29,148 nucleotides of DNA. It comes from JAVBNC01 sp031551765. GTDB taxonomy: Bacteria > Desulfobacterota > Desulfovibrionia > Desulfovibrionales > Desulfovibrionaceae. Under the pieces are notes generated by a model. That model was not told the origin of the DNA and searched no databases. It saw only the letters and a list, made by a program, of their open reading frames with translations. Position numbers and translations under genes: made by a program. The stretch covers positions 1-29,148 of the forward strand of contig JAVBNC010000154.1 in assembly GCA_031551765.1 (NCBI GenBank). Direction: 5' to 3'. Positions 8,053 to 18,074 of this stretch are shown here, in pieces (positions within the stretch are counted from its first letter, which is position 1; the number at the start of each line of letters is the position of its first letter).

Positions 8053-8197
8053 GTAGATATTCTCTATCGTGCTGTCAGTACAAAAAAATATCCCTAAACG
8101 ATAATGAAAGCGCGTAAAAAATTCAACACATAATGCAAACTAAAGCAAAAAATGCGTTGGCTTTGGAATAAAATAGCTTTGGCGCTTTTTTCATGGT
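8053..8197. other. AT-rich intergenic stretch
   Basis: These 145 bases between the MITE-like element and the pepA terminator are much richer in A and T than the surroundings. I see no gene in them. They lie upstream of the chemoreceptor leader on the minus strand and could hold its promoter, but no clear -35/-10 pair stands out. Confidence 0.4.
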
Positions 8198-8223
8198 AAA
8201 AAAACCGCCTCTTATCCCGGTTT
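8198..8223 (-). terminator. Probable terminator of pepA
   Basis: On the minus strand AAACCG-GGATAAGAGG-CGGTTT is followed by an uninterrupted T run (the A run at 8198-8204). The first arm overlaps the stop codon of the aminopeptidase gene. The stem is only 6 bp, but position and T run fit a Rho-independent terminator. Confidence 0.55.
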
Positions 8224-9748
8224 ATTTTATGATATCCGTTTTTTGGACAAGTCCATAAAGAGTGCGCACGCCGAAACCCGTGCCGCCTTCCGGGCAAAGG
8301 GCGCTTGTTTTGGTGGCGTAGCCAGCCCCGGCCATGTCCAGGTGCGCCCAAACCTGCTTATCGGCAACAAACTGCTTGAGGAATAGGGCCGCGTATATGG
8401 CCCCGCCTTCACGCGAGCCGGCGTTGGCCATGTCGGCCACCGGGCTCTTGAGCTGTTCCGCGAAACTTTTCCACAAGGGCATGGGCCACAAGGCTTCCCC
8501 GGCCTTTTCCCCGCAGGCCAAAAGCGTGCCGCGCAACGCTTCGTCGTCGCAGAACAGGCCTGCCGCGCCCTTGCCCAGGGCCACCACGCAGGCGCCGGTA
8601 AGCGTGGCGATATCCACCAGGAACTTGGGCTTCCATTCTTTTTGGGCGTAGCTGAGCGCGTCGCAGAGAATAAGCCTGCCTTCCGCGTCGGTGTTGGTAA
8701 TTTCCACGGTTTTACCGGCCATGGTGGCCACTATGTCGCCGGGGCGGGTGGCGTTGCCGTCCGGCATGTTTTCCGCGCAGGGCATAATGCCCACCACACG
8801 GCCGGGGCATTGGCCCGGGGCCTTGCCTATGGCTTCGAACACGCCAAGCACGGCGGCCGCGCCCGCCATGTCGCCTTTCATGCGGTGCATGTCCGCGGCG
8901 GGCTTCAGGGAAATGCCGCCGCTGTCAAAGGTAACGCCCTTGCCCACCAGCACCAGGGGGTCCGCCCCCTCCATGCCTTTGGGCGCGTATTCCAGCACGA
9001 TGAGGCGCGGTTCCTGGCGCGAACCCGCGGCCACGGCGAGAAACGCGCCCATGCCCAAAATCCGCAGTTCTCCCGGGCCGAGCACGCGGCAGGAAAAGCC
9101 GTGGCGCCCCGCCAGATCCCGTGCCGTTTCCGCCATGCGGGCGGGGGTAATGACACTGGCCGGGCCGTTGACCAGATCCCTGGCCAGTTGTACCCCGGAG
9201 GCGGCCGCCCGGCCCCGGTCCATGGCCTCGGCATCGGCCTGGGGCCTGTCGTTTTCATACAGCAGCGCAAAGGATTGAAGCCGGAAACGCTCCGCTTCCG
9301 TAAGCGAGGCGTCAGAGCGGTACAGCGTGCAGCTGTAGGCGGCCAGCAGGGCGGCGCTTACCGCTTCCTCAAGCAGAGCGGCACGTTCCCGCGGGCCGGA
9401 GAGAAGGTCCAGGCTTTCCGCCGCCAGGGCCAGGCGGGAGAGGCGGCGTTCCCGGCACAGGCGCACGGCGCTTGCCAACGCGTTGCGCAGGGTTTCCGGG
9501 CTGAAGGCTTCGCGTTTTCCCAGGCCCACGGCCAGTACTCTGGAAATGGGAGCGTGCGCGTCGCCGTGGCACATGGTCAGGCTTTTGGCCCTGCCGCTGT
9601 GGTCGGCGAAAGCCGGGGAAGCGGCCAGCCAGGGCGCGGCCTGGGTAAGAGGCGCGGGCAGCTGGGCGGGCGCGTCCTCAAAAGCGGGGAGCAGCAGGCA
9701 GTCTGCCTGCCAAGGGCCTTGGGCGGAAAGTTGGAAAGCGATATCCAT
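8222..9748 (-). CDS. pepA: Leucyl aminopeptidase, M17 family
   Basis: This 508-residue cytosolic metallo-aminopeptidase removes N-terminal residues from peptides and works as a hexamer with two metal ions. The metal and catalytic residues are all visible: VGKGVTFDSGG (Lys270, Asp275), Lys282 in SLKP, KGDMAG (Asp293) and the family signature NTDAEGRL (Asp354, Glu356, Arg358). A variable N-terminal domain of about 160 residues precedes them. Length is normal. The frame can be opened at a TTG at 9754, but that codon overlaps the ribosome binding site. ATG at 9748 has AAAGGA 6 bases upstream and is the better start. The gene is divergent from ktrB, with 156 bp between them for both promoters. Some relatives also bind DNA; nothing here shows that. 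Confidence 0.93.
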   Translation of the reverse strand: MDIAFQLSAQGPWQADCLLLPAFEDAPAQLPAPLTQAAPWLAASPAFADHSGRAKSLTMCHGDAHAPISRVLAVGLGKREAFSPETLRNALASAVRLCRERRLSRLALAAESLDLLSGPRERAALLEEAVSAALLAAYSCTLYRSDASLTEAERFRLQSFALLYENDRPQADAEAMDRGRAAASGVQLARDLVNGPASVITPARMAETARDLAGRHGFSCRVLGPGELRILGMGAFLAVAAGSRQEPRLIVLEYAPKGMEGADPLVLVGKGVTFDSGGISLKPAADMHRMKGDMAGAAAVLGVFEAIGKAPGQCPGRVVGIMPCAENMPDGNATRPGDIVATMAGKTVEITNTDAEGRLILCDALSYAQKEWKPKFLVDIATLTGACVVALGKGAAGLFCDDEALRGTLLACGEKAGEALWPMPLWKSFAEQLKSPVADMANAGSREGGAIYAALFLKQFVADKQVWAHLDMAGAGYATKTSALCPEGGTGFGVRTLYGLVQKTDIIK

Positions 9749-9904
9749 GTCCAATCCTTTTTACATCTACCGGTTATCATCGCGGACCGGCGCGGGCCGG
9801 GTTCGCGGGGCATGGCAGCGCTGATAGCATGATGCGGGGAAGAGAACAATGTATTATCAAAAATTAGGGCGTGGGATCTTGCCTTTTTTCCCGCTTGGGG
9901 CAGA

Positions 9905-11329
9905 ATGCGCGCTATGCGGAAAAAGCGTTTCACCCTGCCTTTCGTGCTGCCCGTGGCTTCCTTTGCCCTGACCATTCTGGCCGGGGCCGTGCTGCTCTGG
10001 CTGGATGTCAGCGCGGCGGCCGGGCCGGTGTCCTTTGTGGACGCGCTGTTTATTTCCACCTCTTCCGTGTGCGTGACCGGGCTGGCTTCCGTGGACCCTT
10101 CCACGGCCTTCACCCGTTTCGGGCATGTGGTGATGGTGACGCTTATCCAGCTTGGCGGCCTGGGCATCACCACCTACACCACCCTGATTTTCTACTTCTG
10201 GAGCCGCCGTATTTCGCTCACGGACAGAATGGCCGTGGGCGACGCGCTGCTGCACAACCCTTCCTTTCATCTGGGCAGCTTTCTGCAGCGCGTGGTGATG
10301 GTCATTCTGAGTTTGGAGATGACGGGCGCGGCCATTCTGTACCTGATGGAGCCGGAGCGCATAGGGGCTTTCCACGCCGTGTTCCTGGCGGTTTCCGCCT
10401 TTTGCAACGCGGGGTTCGCCCTGTGGCCGGACAATTTGATCGGCTGGCAGCAGCACTGGGGCGTGAATTTGGTGATCATGTCCCTGATAGTGATGGGCGG
10501 CCTGGGTTTTGCGGTGCTGGACGAAATACTGCGCCTGCTGTGGCGCCGCCTGGGAAAGCCCGAACCCGCGCACGCTTGGTCCTGGTCCCTGGCCAGGGCG
10601 CAGGCGGGCCGTTCGCGGCCTTCTCCCCACCGGCTCAGCCTGCACGCGCGCCTGGTTTTGAGTACCACCGCCTTTCTGATTTTCGGCGGGACGCTGTGCA
10701 TCTTTCTGCCGGAATTTTTTGCCAACGTCGGGCACTTCCACGTGGCGCGGGAAGGCCTGCTGCCCGCGCTGTTCCAGTCCGTCACCGCCCGCACGGCCGG
10801 GTTTTGCACCGTGGATGTGACCAAACTGACGGACATTTCGCTGCTGGTGCTCATTTTACTCATGCTTATCGGCGGTTCCCCGGGTTCCTGCGCCGGGGGC
10901 ATCAAGACCACCACCTTCCGGGCGCTGCTGGGTTTCATCAGAGCGCAGCTCACGGGCAGGAGCCAGGTCACCGTGGCCGGACGGGGGCTTGAGCCCGCGA
11001 CGCTGAACAAGGTGTTCGTGCTGTTCACCTTCACCATGCTCACCGTGATTGGCGGCACCTTTGCCCTGACCCTGACTGAAGGGGGCGCGCAGCCCCACGG
11101 CAAAACGCAGTTCCAGGTGCTGGACCTCCTGTTCGAAACCGTGTCCGCCTTTGCCACGGTGGGGCTTTCCACCAACGTCAGCCCCAGCCTGTCCACGGCG
11201 GGCAAGCTCATTGACTGCCTGCTCATGTTTATCGGCCGCCTGGGGCCTATCTGGCTCATCACCACCTTGCAGCAGTTCCAGACCGAACCGGCCTGGAAAC
11301 TGCCGGAAACGGACATACCCATTGGATGA
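9905..11329 (+). CDS. ktrB: K+ uptake translocating subunit, TrkH/KtrB family
   Basis: This is a 474-residue inner-membrane protein that passes K+ (often Na+-coupled) into the cell. It contains the four pore loops of the superfamily, each with its selectivity-filter glycine: SVCVTGLAS (54-62), FCNAGFAL, TARTAGFCT and FATVGLSTN. Hydrophobic M1-P-M2 units surround them. The length is closer to KtrB than to the larger proteobacterial TrkH. The next gene encodes its RCK regulator, as expected. ATG at 9905 and another at 9914 are both in frame; upstream there is only a weak GGGG, so the start is uncertain by 3 residues. The end of the gene runs into an array of 11-bp repeats that supplies its stop codon region. 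Confidence 0.9.
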   Translation: MRAMRKKRFTLPFVLPVASFALTILAGAVLLWLDVSAAAGPVSFVDALFISTSSVCVTGLASVDPSTAFTRFGHVVMVTLIQLGGLGITTYTTLIFYFWSRRISLTDRMAVGDALLHNPSFHLGSFLQRVVMVILSLEMTGAAILYLMEPERIGAFHAVFLAVSAFCNAGFALWPDNLIGWQQHWGVNLVIMSLIVMGGLGFAVLDEILRLLWRRLGKPEPAHAWSWSLARAQAGRSRPSPHRLSLHARLVLSTTAFLIFGGTLCIFLPEFFANVGHFHVAREGLLPALFQSVTARTAGFCTVDVTKLTDISLLVLILLMLIGGSPGSCAGGIKTTTFRALLGFIRAQLTGRSQVTVAGRGLEPATLNKVFVLFTFTMLTVIGGTFALTLTEGGAQPHGKTQFQVLDLLFETVSAFATVGLSTNVSPSLSTAGKLIDCLLMFIGRLGPIWLITTLQQFQTEPAWKLPETDIPIG

Positions 11330-11411
11330 CCGGCGGATGACCGGGGGATAACCGGCAGACAACCAGCGGCCGCCTGGCGTATACCCGGAGGCTGACCGGG
11401 ACAGGCCCGGC
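11324..11411 (+). repeat. Degenerate 11-bp tandem array between ktrB and ktrA
   Basis: Eight consecutive 11-base units run from 11324 to 11411. The first three are nearly identical (GGATGACCGGC, GGATGACCGGG, GGATAACCGGC); later ones decay (AGACAACCAGC, GGCCGCCTGGC, GTATACCCGGA, GGCTGACCGGG, ACAGGCCCGGC). The consensus is GGATGACCGGC. The ktrB stop codon TGA (11327-11329) lies in the first unit, and the ktrA ribosome binding site GGAGGAAA follows directly after the last. Confidence 0.75.
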
Positions 11412-11424
11412 CGGAGGAAAGCGT

Positions 11425-12078
11425 ATGAAAAAAATGGAAGTCGGCGTTATCGGTCTTGGCAAGTTCGGGCTGCAACTGGGCGCGACGCTCACGGAACTGG
11501 GCCACCGCGTGGTGGGCCTGGACGACGGGGAAAGCCGGGTGCGCCTGGCCCAGGACATGCTCGCCCGCGTGTACCGGGGCGACGCCACGGACAGGAACGT
11601 GCTGGAACAGCTGCGCTTTCAGGACCTGGACTGCGTGGTGGTGAGCGTGGGCAGTTCCATGGAAACCTCCATTCTGGTGGCGCTCAACCTGCACGACCTG
11701 AAGGTGAAAAAGGTGGTGGTCAAGGCCATCAGCCCGGAACACCGCAAGGTGCTGCTGCGCCTTGGGGTGCACCGCGTGGTGCAGCCGGAAGTGGACGTGG
11801 CCGTGCAGACGGCCCACCGCCTGGCCAACCCCGGCATGCTCGACTTCCTCCCTCTGGGCGGCGGCGTGCTGCTGCAGGAAGTCACGGTCAGCGCCTGGGC
11901 GGGCAAGGCGCTGGCGGACCTCAACCTCACCAACCTGCACGGCGTGATGGCCGTGGCCAAAAAGGGGCCGGAAGACAAAGACTACAGCTTTGTGCCGGAC
12001 CCCCGCGCCACGCTTATTTCCGGCGATTCCCTGGTGCTCATCGGCAAGCCGGAAGTCATTTTGGCGCTGGAGCCATAA
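11425..12078 (+). CDS. ktrA: K+ uptake regulatory subunit with RCK (TrkA-N/TrkA-C) domains
   Basis: This 217-residue cytosolic protein gates the neighbouring K+ translocator on binding nucleotide. The Rossmann motif GLGKFGLQLG (residues 10-19) is intact. The acidic residue after the second strand (VVGLDDGE) fits NAD/ATP-ribose binding. RCK-N covers about residues 1-135. The TrkA-C part follows, ending with GDSLVLIGKPEVI. The length fits KtrA rather than the duplicated TrkA. A strong GGAGG lies upstream of the ATG. It is 95 bp behind ktrB on the same strand, with the 11-bp repeat array between; the two are very probably co-transcribed. A hairpin at 12112-12144 would end the transcript. Confidence 0.92.
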   Translation: MKKMEVGVIGLGKFGLQLGATLTELGHRVVGLDDGESRVRLAQDMLARVYRGDATDRNVLEQLRFQDLDCVVVSVGSSMETSILVALNLHDLKVKKVVVKAISPEHRKVLLRLGVHRVVQPEVDVAVQTAHRLANPGMLDFLPLGGGVLLQEVTVSAWAGKALADLNLTNLHGVMAVAKKGPEDKDYSFVPDPRATLISGDSLVLIGKPEVILALEP

Positions 12079-12111
12079 GGACCACAGGCATCACCCGAAC
12101 CCGCTCAAATG

Positions 12112-12144
12112 AAGCCCCCGGCCGCGCGAAACGGCAGGGGGCTT
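12112..12144 (+). terminator. Hairpin behind ktrA
   Basis: AAGCCCCC (12112-12119) pairs with GGGGGCTT (12137-12144), and an inner CCG/CGG pair extends the stem. It lies 34 bp behind the ktrA stop. A clear T run is missing, so the terminator call rests on position and stem strength. Confidence 0.45.
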
Positions 12145-12216
12145 ACTGCTGCGGACGCCTTGCCGCGCGGCAGCTTGGGCGGAAAATGCGAACAGTCTTA
12201 CATGCGGGCTTCTCTT

Positions 12217-12413
12217 AGAGCAGTTTCGCTTTGAGATTGTCGCTTAACGGCGGACTGTCGCGGAGCAGGATGCGAAGCGCACGGAGCGAAGCGACGCCCG
12301 AAGGGAGCGGCACAGGACGTGCCGCATCAAGCCCGCCTACGCCAATCTCGCGGCAAGGATTTGAAGACAAATCCTTGCAGAGCAGTTGAACATTTTCAAT
12401 GTTCAACTGCTCT
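12217..12413 (-). repeat. TA-flanked MITE-like structured element, copy 2 (long form, inverted)
   Basis: The element is 197 bp, the same length as copy 1 but inverted. It is bounded by AGAGCAG and CTGCTCT with TA at both ends (12216-12217 and 12413-12414). Its terminal hairpin (two 16-base arms, 3-base loop, 12379-12413) is perfect. It differs from copy 3 by two pairs of compensating substitutions. The internal GCAAGGATTTG hairpin and the 72-bp module are both present. It sits between the convergent 3' ends of ktrA and the methyltransferase gene, and its edge forms part of the latter's stop codon. Confidence 0.82.
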
Positions 12414-13122
12414 AAACTTTTCGCCCCACGATTTGGATAATGTTGAAATATTTTCCCGCTCCAGCCTCCATCATCTTCATATCGCTTTGAGCATAGGGGT
12501 TGGGAGATTGCAGCCAGTCGTCCCAAGCCTGTTTGCATGCGTCCATTTCGCGCACTCCGGTAATCGCTATGCCGGGCTCTTTTTCCCATAACGCCCGCCA
12601 CCAGTCGCAGGAATAAAAATACCACTCCGGCGTCCAGAAGGGCTGGATCTCTTCCGGCAGCTGTCCTTCGGGGAAATCCTGGGTAAAGCCGGGCACGGCA
12701 ACCGCCACAAAGCCGCCTTTTTTCACAAAGGGCAGGAGTTTCGGCAGTATGGCCTCGTTGCCGCCAAAGTACTGATAGGCGTCCACGCTGATGATCATGT
12801 CAAAATAGTCATGCGCGAAGGGAATTTCTTTTGTTGCGTCAACCAGAAGGGGAAATATCTTCGCATCAAGCCCCAGGCTTGCGAAGCGTTTCGCGTTTTC
12901 CGTGGGGTGAATCCATAAGTCAGCCGCGAACACCGTCGCATCATATTTTTCCGCAAGCAGGACGGAGGAAATGCCCATGCCGCACCCCAGGTCAAGAATG
13001 CGCATGCCCGGAGTAATGGGGAGAAAGCTCGCCATTTCTTCCGTAATGCGCATGGCGTTCGGCCCCATCATGGTGTCCAGAAGAAACGCTTGGTCATAGT
13101 TGTCGGTAAACGGTGTGTTCAT
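12412..13122 (-). CDS. SAM-dependent class I methyltransferase, small-molecule type
   Basis: This 236-residue cytosolic methyltransferase has a class I Rossmann fold. The SAM-binding motif I, ILDLGCGMGISS, lies near residues 41-52. Motif II carries the acidic FAADLW segment, and DMIISVDAYQYF is the post-II/motif IV region. The C-terminal half has several aromatic clusters (FWTPEWYFYSCDWW). The substrate is unknown. ATG codons lie at 13128 and 13122. AAGGG is only 2 bases from the first but 8 from the second, so I prefer 13122. The stop codon TAG is made where the gene abuts the MITE-like element. Base composition is lower in GC than the neighbours (for example 27 G/C in the 60 bases 12781-12840), which suggests horizontal acquisition. 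No same-strand partner is adjacent. Confidence 0.82.
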   Translation of the reverse strand: MNTPFTDNYDQAFLLDTMMGPNAMRITEEMASFLPITPGMRILDLGCGMGISSVLLAEKYDATVFAADLWIHPTENAKRFASLGLDAKIFPLLVDATKEIPFAHDYFDMIISVDAYQYFGGNEAILPKLLPFVKKGGFVAVAVPGFTQDFPEGQLPEEIQPFWTPEWYFYSCDWWRALWEKEPGIAITGVREMDACKQAWDDWLQSPNPYAQSDMKMMEAGAGKYFNIIQIVGRKV

Positions 13123-13201
13123 GGTCATGTCCCTTTTGTCCGAGAGTGGTGCAGGACACTCTATGCTGTACCGGCCCTAAATGCATCCCACTTCTTGCCT
13201 G

Positions 13202-13242
13202 CGAAAAAAGAAAGCGCCCCCGGCCGCGTCATGCGGCCGGGG
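13202..13242 (-). terminator. Rho-independent terminator of the candidate selenoprotein gene
   Basis: On the minus strand CCCCGGCCGC-ATGAC-GCGGCCGGGG forms a perfect 10-bp stem (13218-13242) followed by GCGCTTTCTTTTTTCGC. It lies about 125 bp behind the final stop codon at 13366, after the 3'-UTR repeat. Confidence 0.85.
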
Positions 13243-13277
13243 ACGAGGTAACCGGCAAACCTTGAAAACACCCCTTG

Positions 13278-13365
13278 AATGGGTTCCAAGGGGCGTGCCC
13301 CTTGGCGGGTGCAGGGCAGAGCCCTGCTCTCATTCTTGGATGGCTTCGTCCGAACTGCCTTTCTC
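13278..13365 (-). repeat. 3'-UTR repeat, copy B (double hairpin)
   Basis: The repeat directly follows the stop codon of the minus-strand gene ending at 13366. It contains two perfect hairpins: CCAAGGGGC-GT-GCCCCTTGG (with the shared C/G boundary) and GCAGGGC-AGA-GCCCTGC. It shares its core and tail with copy A at 263-343, and its first hairpin with copy C at 17801-17840. The function is unproven; a 3'-end processing or termination role fits the positions. Confidence 0.65.
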
Positions 13366-14817
13366 CTACTTGAGCGCGTCCGCCGGGACGTCCGGCAGAT
13401 AGTGCAGCAGGCGCTCCGCGGCCATTTTGTTGTACAGCGCGCCCACCGTGCCGTTGGCTTTGTTGATGATGGCGTCCAGGTGCGCGCCTTTGTTGAATCC
13501 GGCCAGGTTGGACGATTTCGCGCCGCCGGGGCCTTCCACGTGCCAGGCCTGGATGGTTTTACCGTCAAAGGAATCCACCACGATCTTGAAGTAACCGTCG
13601 GGGCCAACAAGAACCTTGTTGGCGGCGTCAAGCACGATCTCGTTTTTGTTTTCGATGATCGTTTCAATGACGCCAACGCAGGCCGTTCAGGTATCGGGGC
13701 GGTACAGAAACTTCTTGTCCGTGGGCCAGTCCATGCCGGGCTTGAATTCCTGCAGGTCTTTGTACAGGTTCAGGGCCACCTTGCCCTGGTTGAACAGGCC
13801 GTTCTTGGCGTAGGGGCTCAGTTCCACCTGCACGCGCATGCCGGGGTCGCGCATGGAGAGCAGGGTGTGGGTTTCCAGAATGGAGTTGAGCAGAATGTGC
13901 CGGGTCTTGGTATCCAGCGGCCCCAGGGTCTTTTCCGTGCTCCCGCCCGCCTTGTCCGTGATGCGGATTTTGGCGGTGCCCGCTTTTTCGTCCACGGCGG
14001 CCACGGTCATGCTCAGGCCGCCCAGGTCCGCTTTGCTGCCCGCCGCGTAATAGCCGCTGACCGGCGCGGTTTTGGACAGGTACAGCACCTTGGCCGTGTG
14101 GAACAGGGCCTCTTCTATCACCACGCCGGTGTTGGTGAGCTTGCCGGTTTTCATGTGCTTGCCGGCGTCAAAGTACAGGTCCGTGGTCCAGTTGTTCTGG
14201 TCGAAACGGTATTTGGCGTCCAGTCCGTACACGCCGGTGGGCACGCCCCATTTTTTGAATTCCCGGATATCCTGGCTCAGCGGGGTGGTGGAGACGGTGC
14301 CGAGATCACTCACCGGCACGCCGCTTTGCCGCGTGAGCACGAAATGCGCCACCGGCGTTGCGTGGCCGCGTCCCCTGGGCGCTATTTTGGTCAGGGTCAG
14401 GACCTTGTCCGGCACAATGGCGTAGCTGTCGCCGGGCTTCATGGGGTGGTTGGCCAAAACGCCGGCCTGCAGTTCAAAGTAGGCCAGGTGGTAAGGCTTG
14501 CCCAGCATGTTCAGCACGTCGCCGCGCAAGTGGTAGCTGCGCGGCCCCCGGTTGGTGTAGTAGATGCCGCCGGGCGGGATGACGATTTTGCCGTCCTTGA
14601 TCGTGCTGCCGCGAATGACAATGCCTTCGTTGTGCGCGTAGGCGTTGCCCACGGCGTTGGTGCCCGTGACGGGCGCGAAACCCGGCCCGAAGGGCAGAAT
14701 GACCGCGTCCTTTTTGGGAACGGTATGCATGGCGCTCCCTTGCGCCGCGAAACTTACTCCGGCGCCGAACAGCGTCAGCAGACAAAAGGTGCAGAGAATT
14801 ACGCGAACGTACAGCAT
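13366..14817 (-). CDS. Exported protein with in-frame TGA in U-x-x-C context: candidate selenoprotein, family not recognised
   Basis: The frame starts at ATG 14817 with AAGGAG 6 bases upstream and encodes a signal peptide (hydrophobic residues about 5-22, ending VSFAAQ). It runs 376 residues to a TGA at 13687-13689. The same frame then continues 106 more codons to TAG at 13366. The residues around the TGA read YRPDT-(TGA)-TACVGVIE, so decoding as selenocysteine gives a U-T-A-C redox motif at residues 377-380. The downstream codons look fully coding (KIVVDSFDGKTIQAWHVEG), no good ribosome binding site opens the second part, and the single strong terminator lies behind it. The mRNA after the TGA can form an extended hairpin (GGCGTC/GACGCC and ACGATC/GATCGT), although it does not match the usual bacterial SECIS loop well. 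Alternatives are a nonsense mutation or a protein truly ending at residue 376. I do not recognise the N-terminal family. Confidence 0.7.
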
Positions 14818-15095
14818 GGGCGGCTCCTTGTTAAACGGCTGGGCCTTGAAAGACGGGGCGCATACGGCGCGTCCGGCTGTTTCAAACGCTGCGAGACGAT
14901 AGCCGGAACAGCGCGGCGTAGCAAGGCGGCTTCCGGTTTTGGACGGAACTTTCCCGGCGCAGCGGCGGCATCGTTTTCCCGCATTGCCAACATCTGGCGG
15001 ATGTCGTAAAAGAACAAGTTTCACAGGCGGCAATCCATCCGACAACCGGTCCGCCTCCCGCCCGGAACAGGGCGCGGCCGGACAGGAGCAGCGAT

Positions 15096-17684
<2,589 letters not shown>

Positions 17685-17715
17685 CTGTCGAAGCCAATTA
17701 AGATACAGAGCAGGG

Positions 17716-17770
17716 CTCGATGCGGCACGTCCTGTGCCGCCCCCTTCGGGCGTCGCTGCGCTCCGTGCGC
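17716..17770 (+). repeat. Solo copy of the inner module of the MITE-like element
   Basis: These 55 bases match the start of the 72-bp module found inside the long MITE-like copies 1 and 2, with 3 mismatches by eye. The match includes the CGGCAC-GTCCT-GTGCCG hairpin and the CCCTTCGGGCGTCGCT segment. The outer arms of the full element are absent. It lies 32 bp behind the secA stop. Confidence 0.7.
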
Positions 17771-17790
17771 AACCGCTTCCTGCGGTTGCG
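17768..17790 (+). terminator. Hairpin behind secA
   Basis: CGCAACCGC-TTCCT-GCGGTTGCG is a perfect 9-bp stem with a 5-base loop, joined directly to the solo repeat module. There is no T run behind it, so a terminator role is only probable. Confidence 0.45.
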
Positions 17791-17800
17791 AGGTTCCTGT

Positions 17801-17840
17801 ACCCGCCAAGGGACACGCCCCTTGGAACTCTTTCAGGGGT
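17801..17840 (+). repeat. 3'-UTR repeat, copy C (partial)
   Basis: ACCCGCCAAGGGACACGCCC and the following CTTGGAA match the hairpin part of copies A and B in the same orientation relative to the upstream gene. CCAAGGG (17806-17812) pairs with CCCTTGG (17819-17825). The GCAGGGC hairpin of the other copies is missing here. Confidence 0.55.
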
Positions 17841-17926
17841 GACCCGAGGAAGCGTTGCGGAATCGCCGCGCTACCCTCGTTTTTTTGTCCCGTGAAAACG
17901 AGTTTATAAAAAGAACAAAAAAAATA

Positions 17927-17955
17927 TTGCCGTTATTGTCTGGTGGCATTATACC
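17927..17955 (+). promoter_or_regulatory. Possible sigma-70-type promoter upstream of argJ
   Basis: TTGCCG (17927-17932) and TATACC (17950-17955) are separated by 17 bases, inside a short A/T-rich stretch. The argJ start lies about 120 bp downstream. The rest of the 17685-18074 gap holds the repeats listed separately and no gene. Confidence 0.4.
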
Positions 17956-18074
17956 GGCTAGAAGTTACAATTTGCCCTGCCAGAATTTTTAAAAAACGTC
18001 AGGATCCGAAGAAAGGGAAAAAGCATTTCACCCGAAAGGTTTTCTCCTTTCCTTCGGCTCGTTGGAGGCATGAC

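Noticed and set aside
9754..9754. TTG start for pepA giving two more residues
   Set aside because: The TTG overlaps the AAAGGATTG ribosome binding segment; ATG at 9748 has proper spacing.
12215..12625. 136-residue open frame through MITE-like copy 2 and the methyltransferase end
   Set aside because: It is a translation of the repeat element joined to a shadow of the methyltransferase. The same peptide appears from every element copy.
13366..13635. Separate 89-residue gene behind the TGA-terminated gene
   Set aside because: It would start at a GTG without a ribosome binding site, is in the same frame as the upstream gene, and coding character continues right up to the TGA. A single gene read through TGA explains it better.
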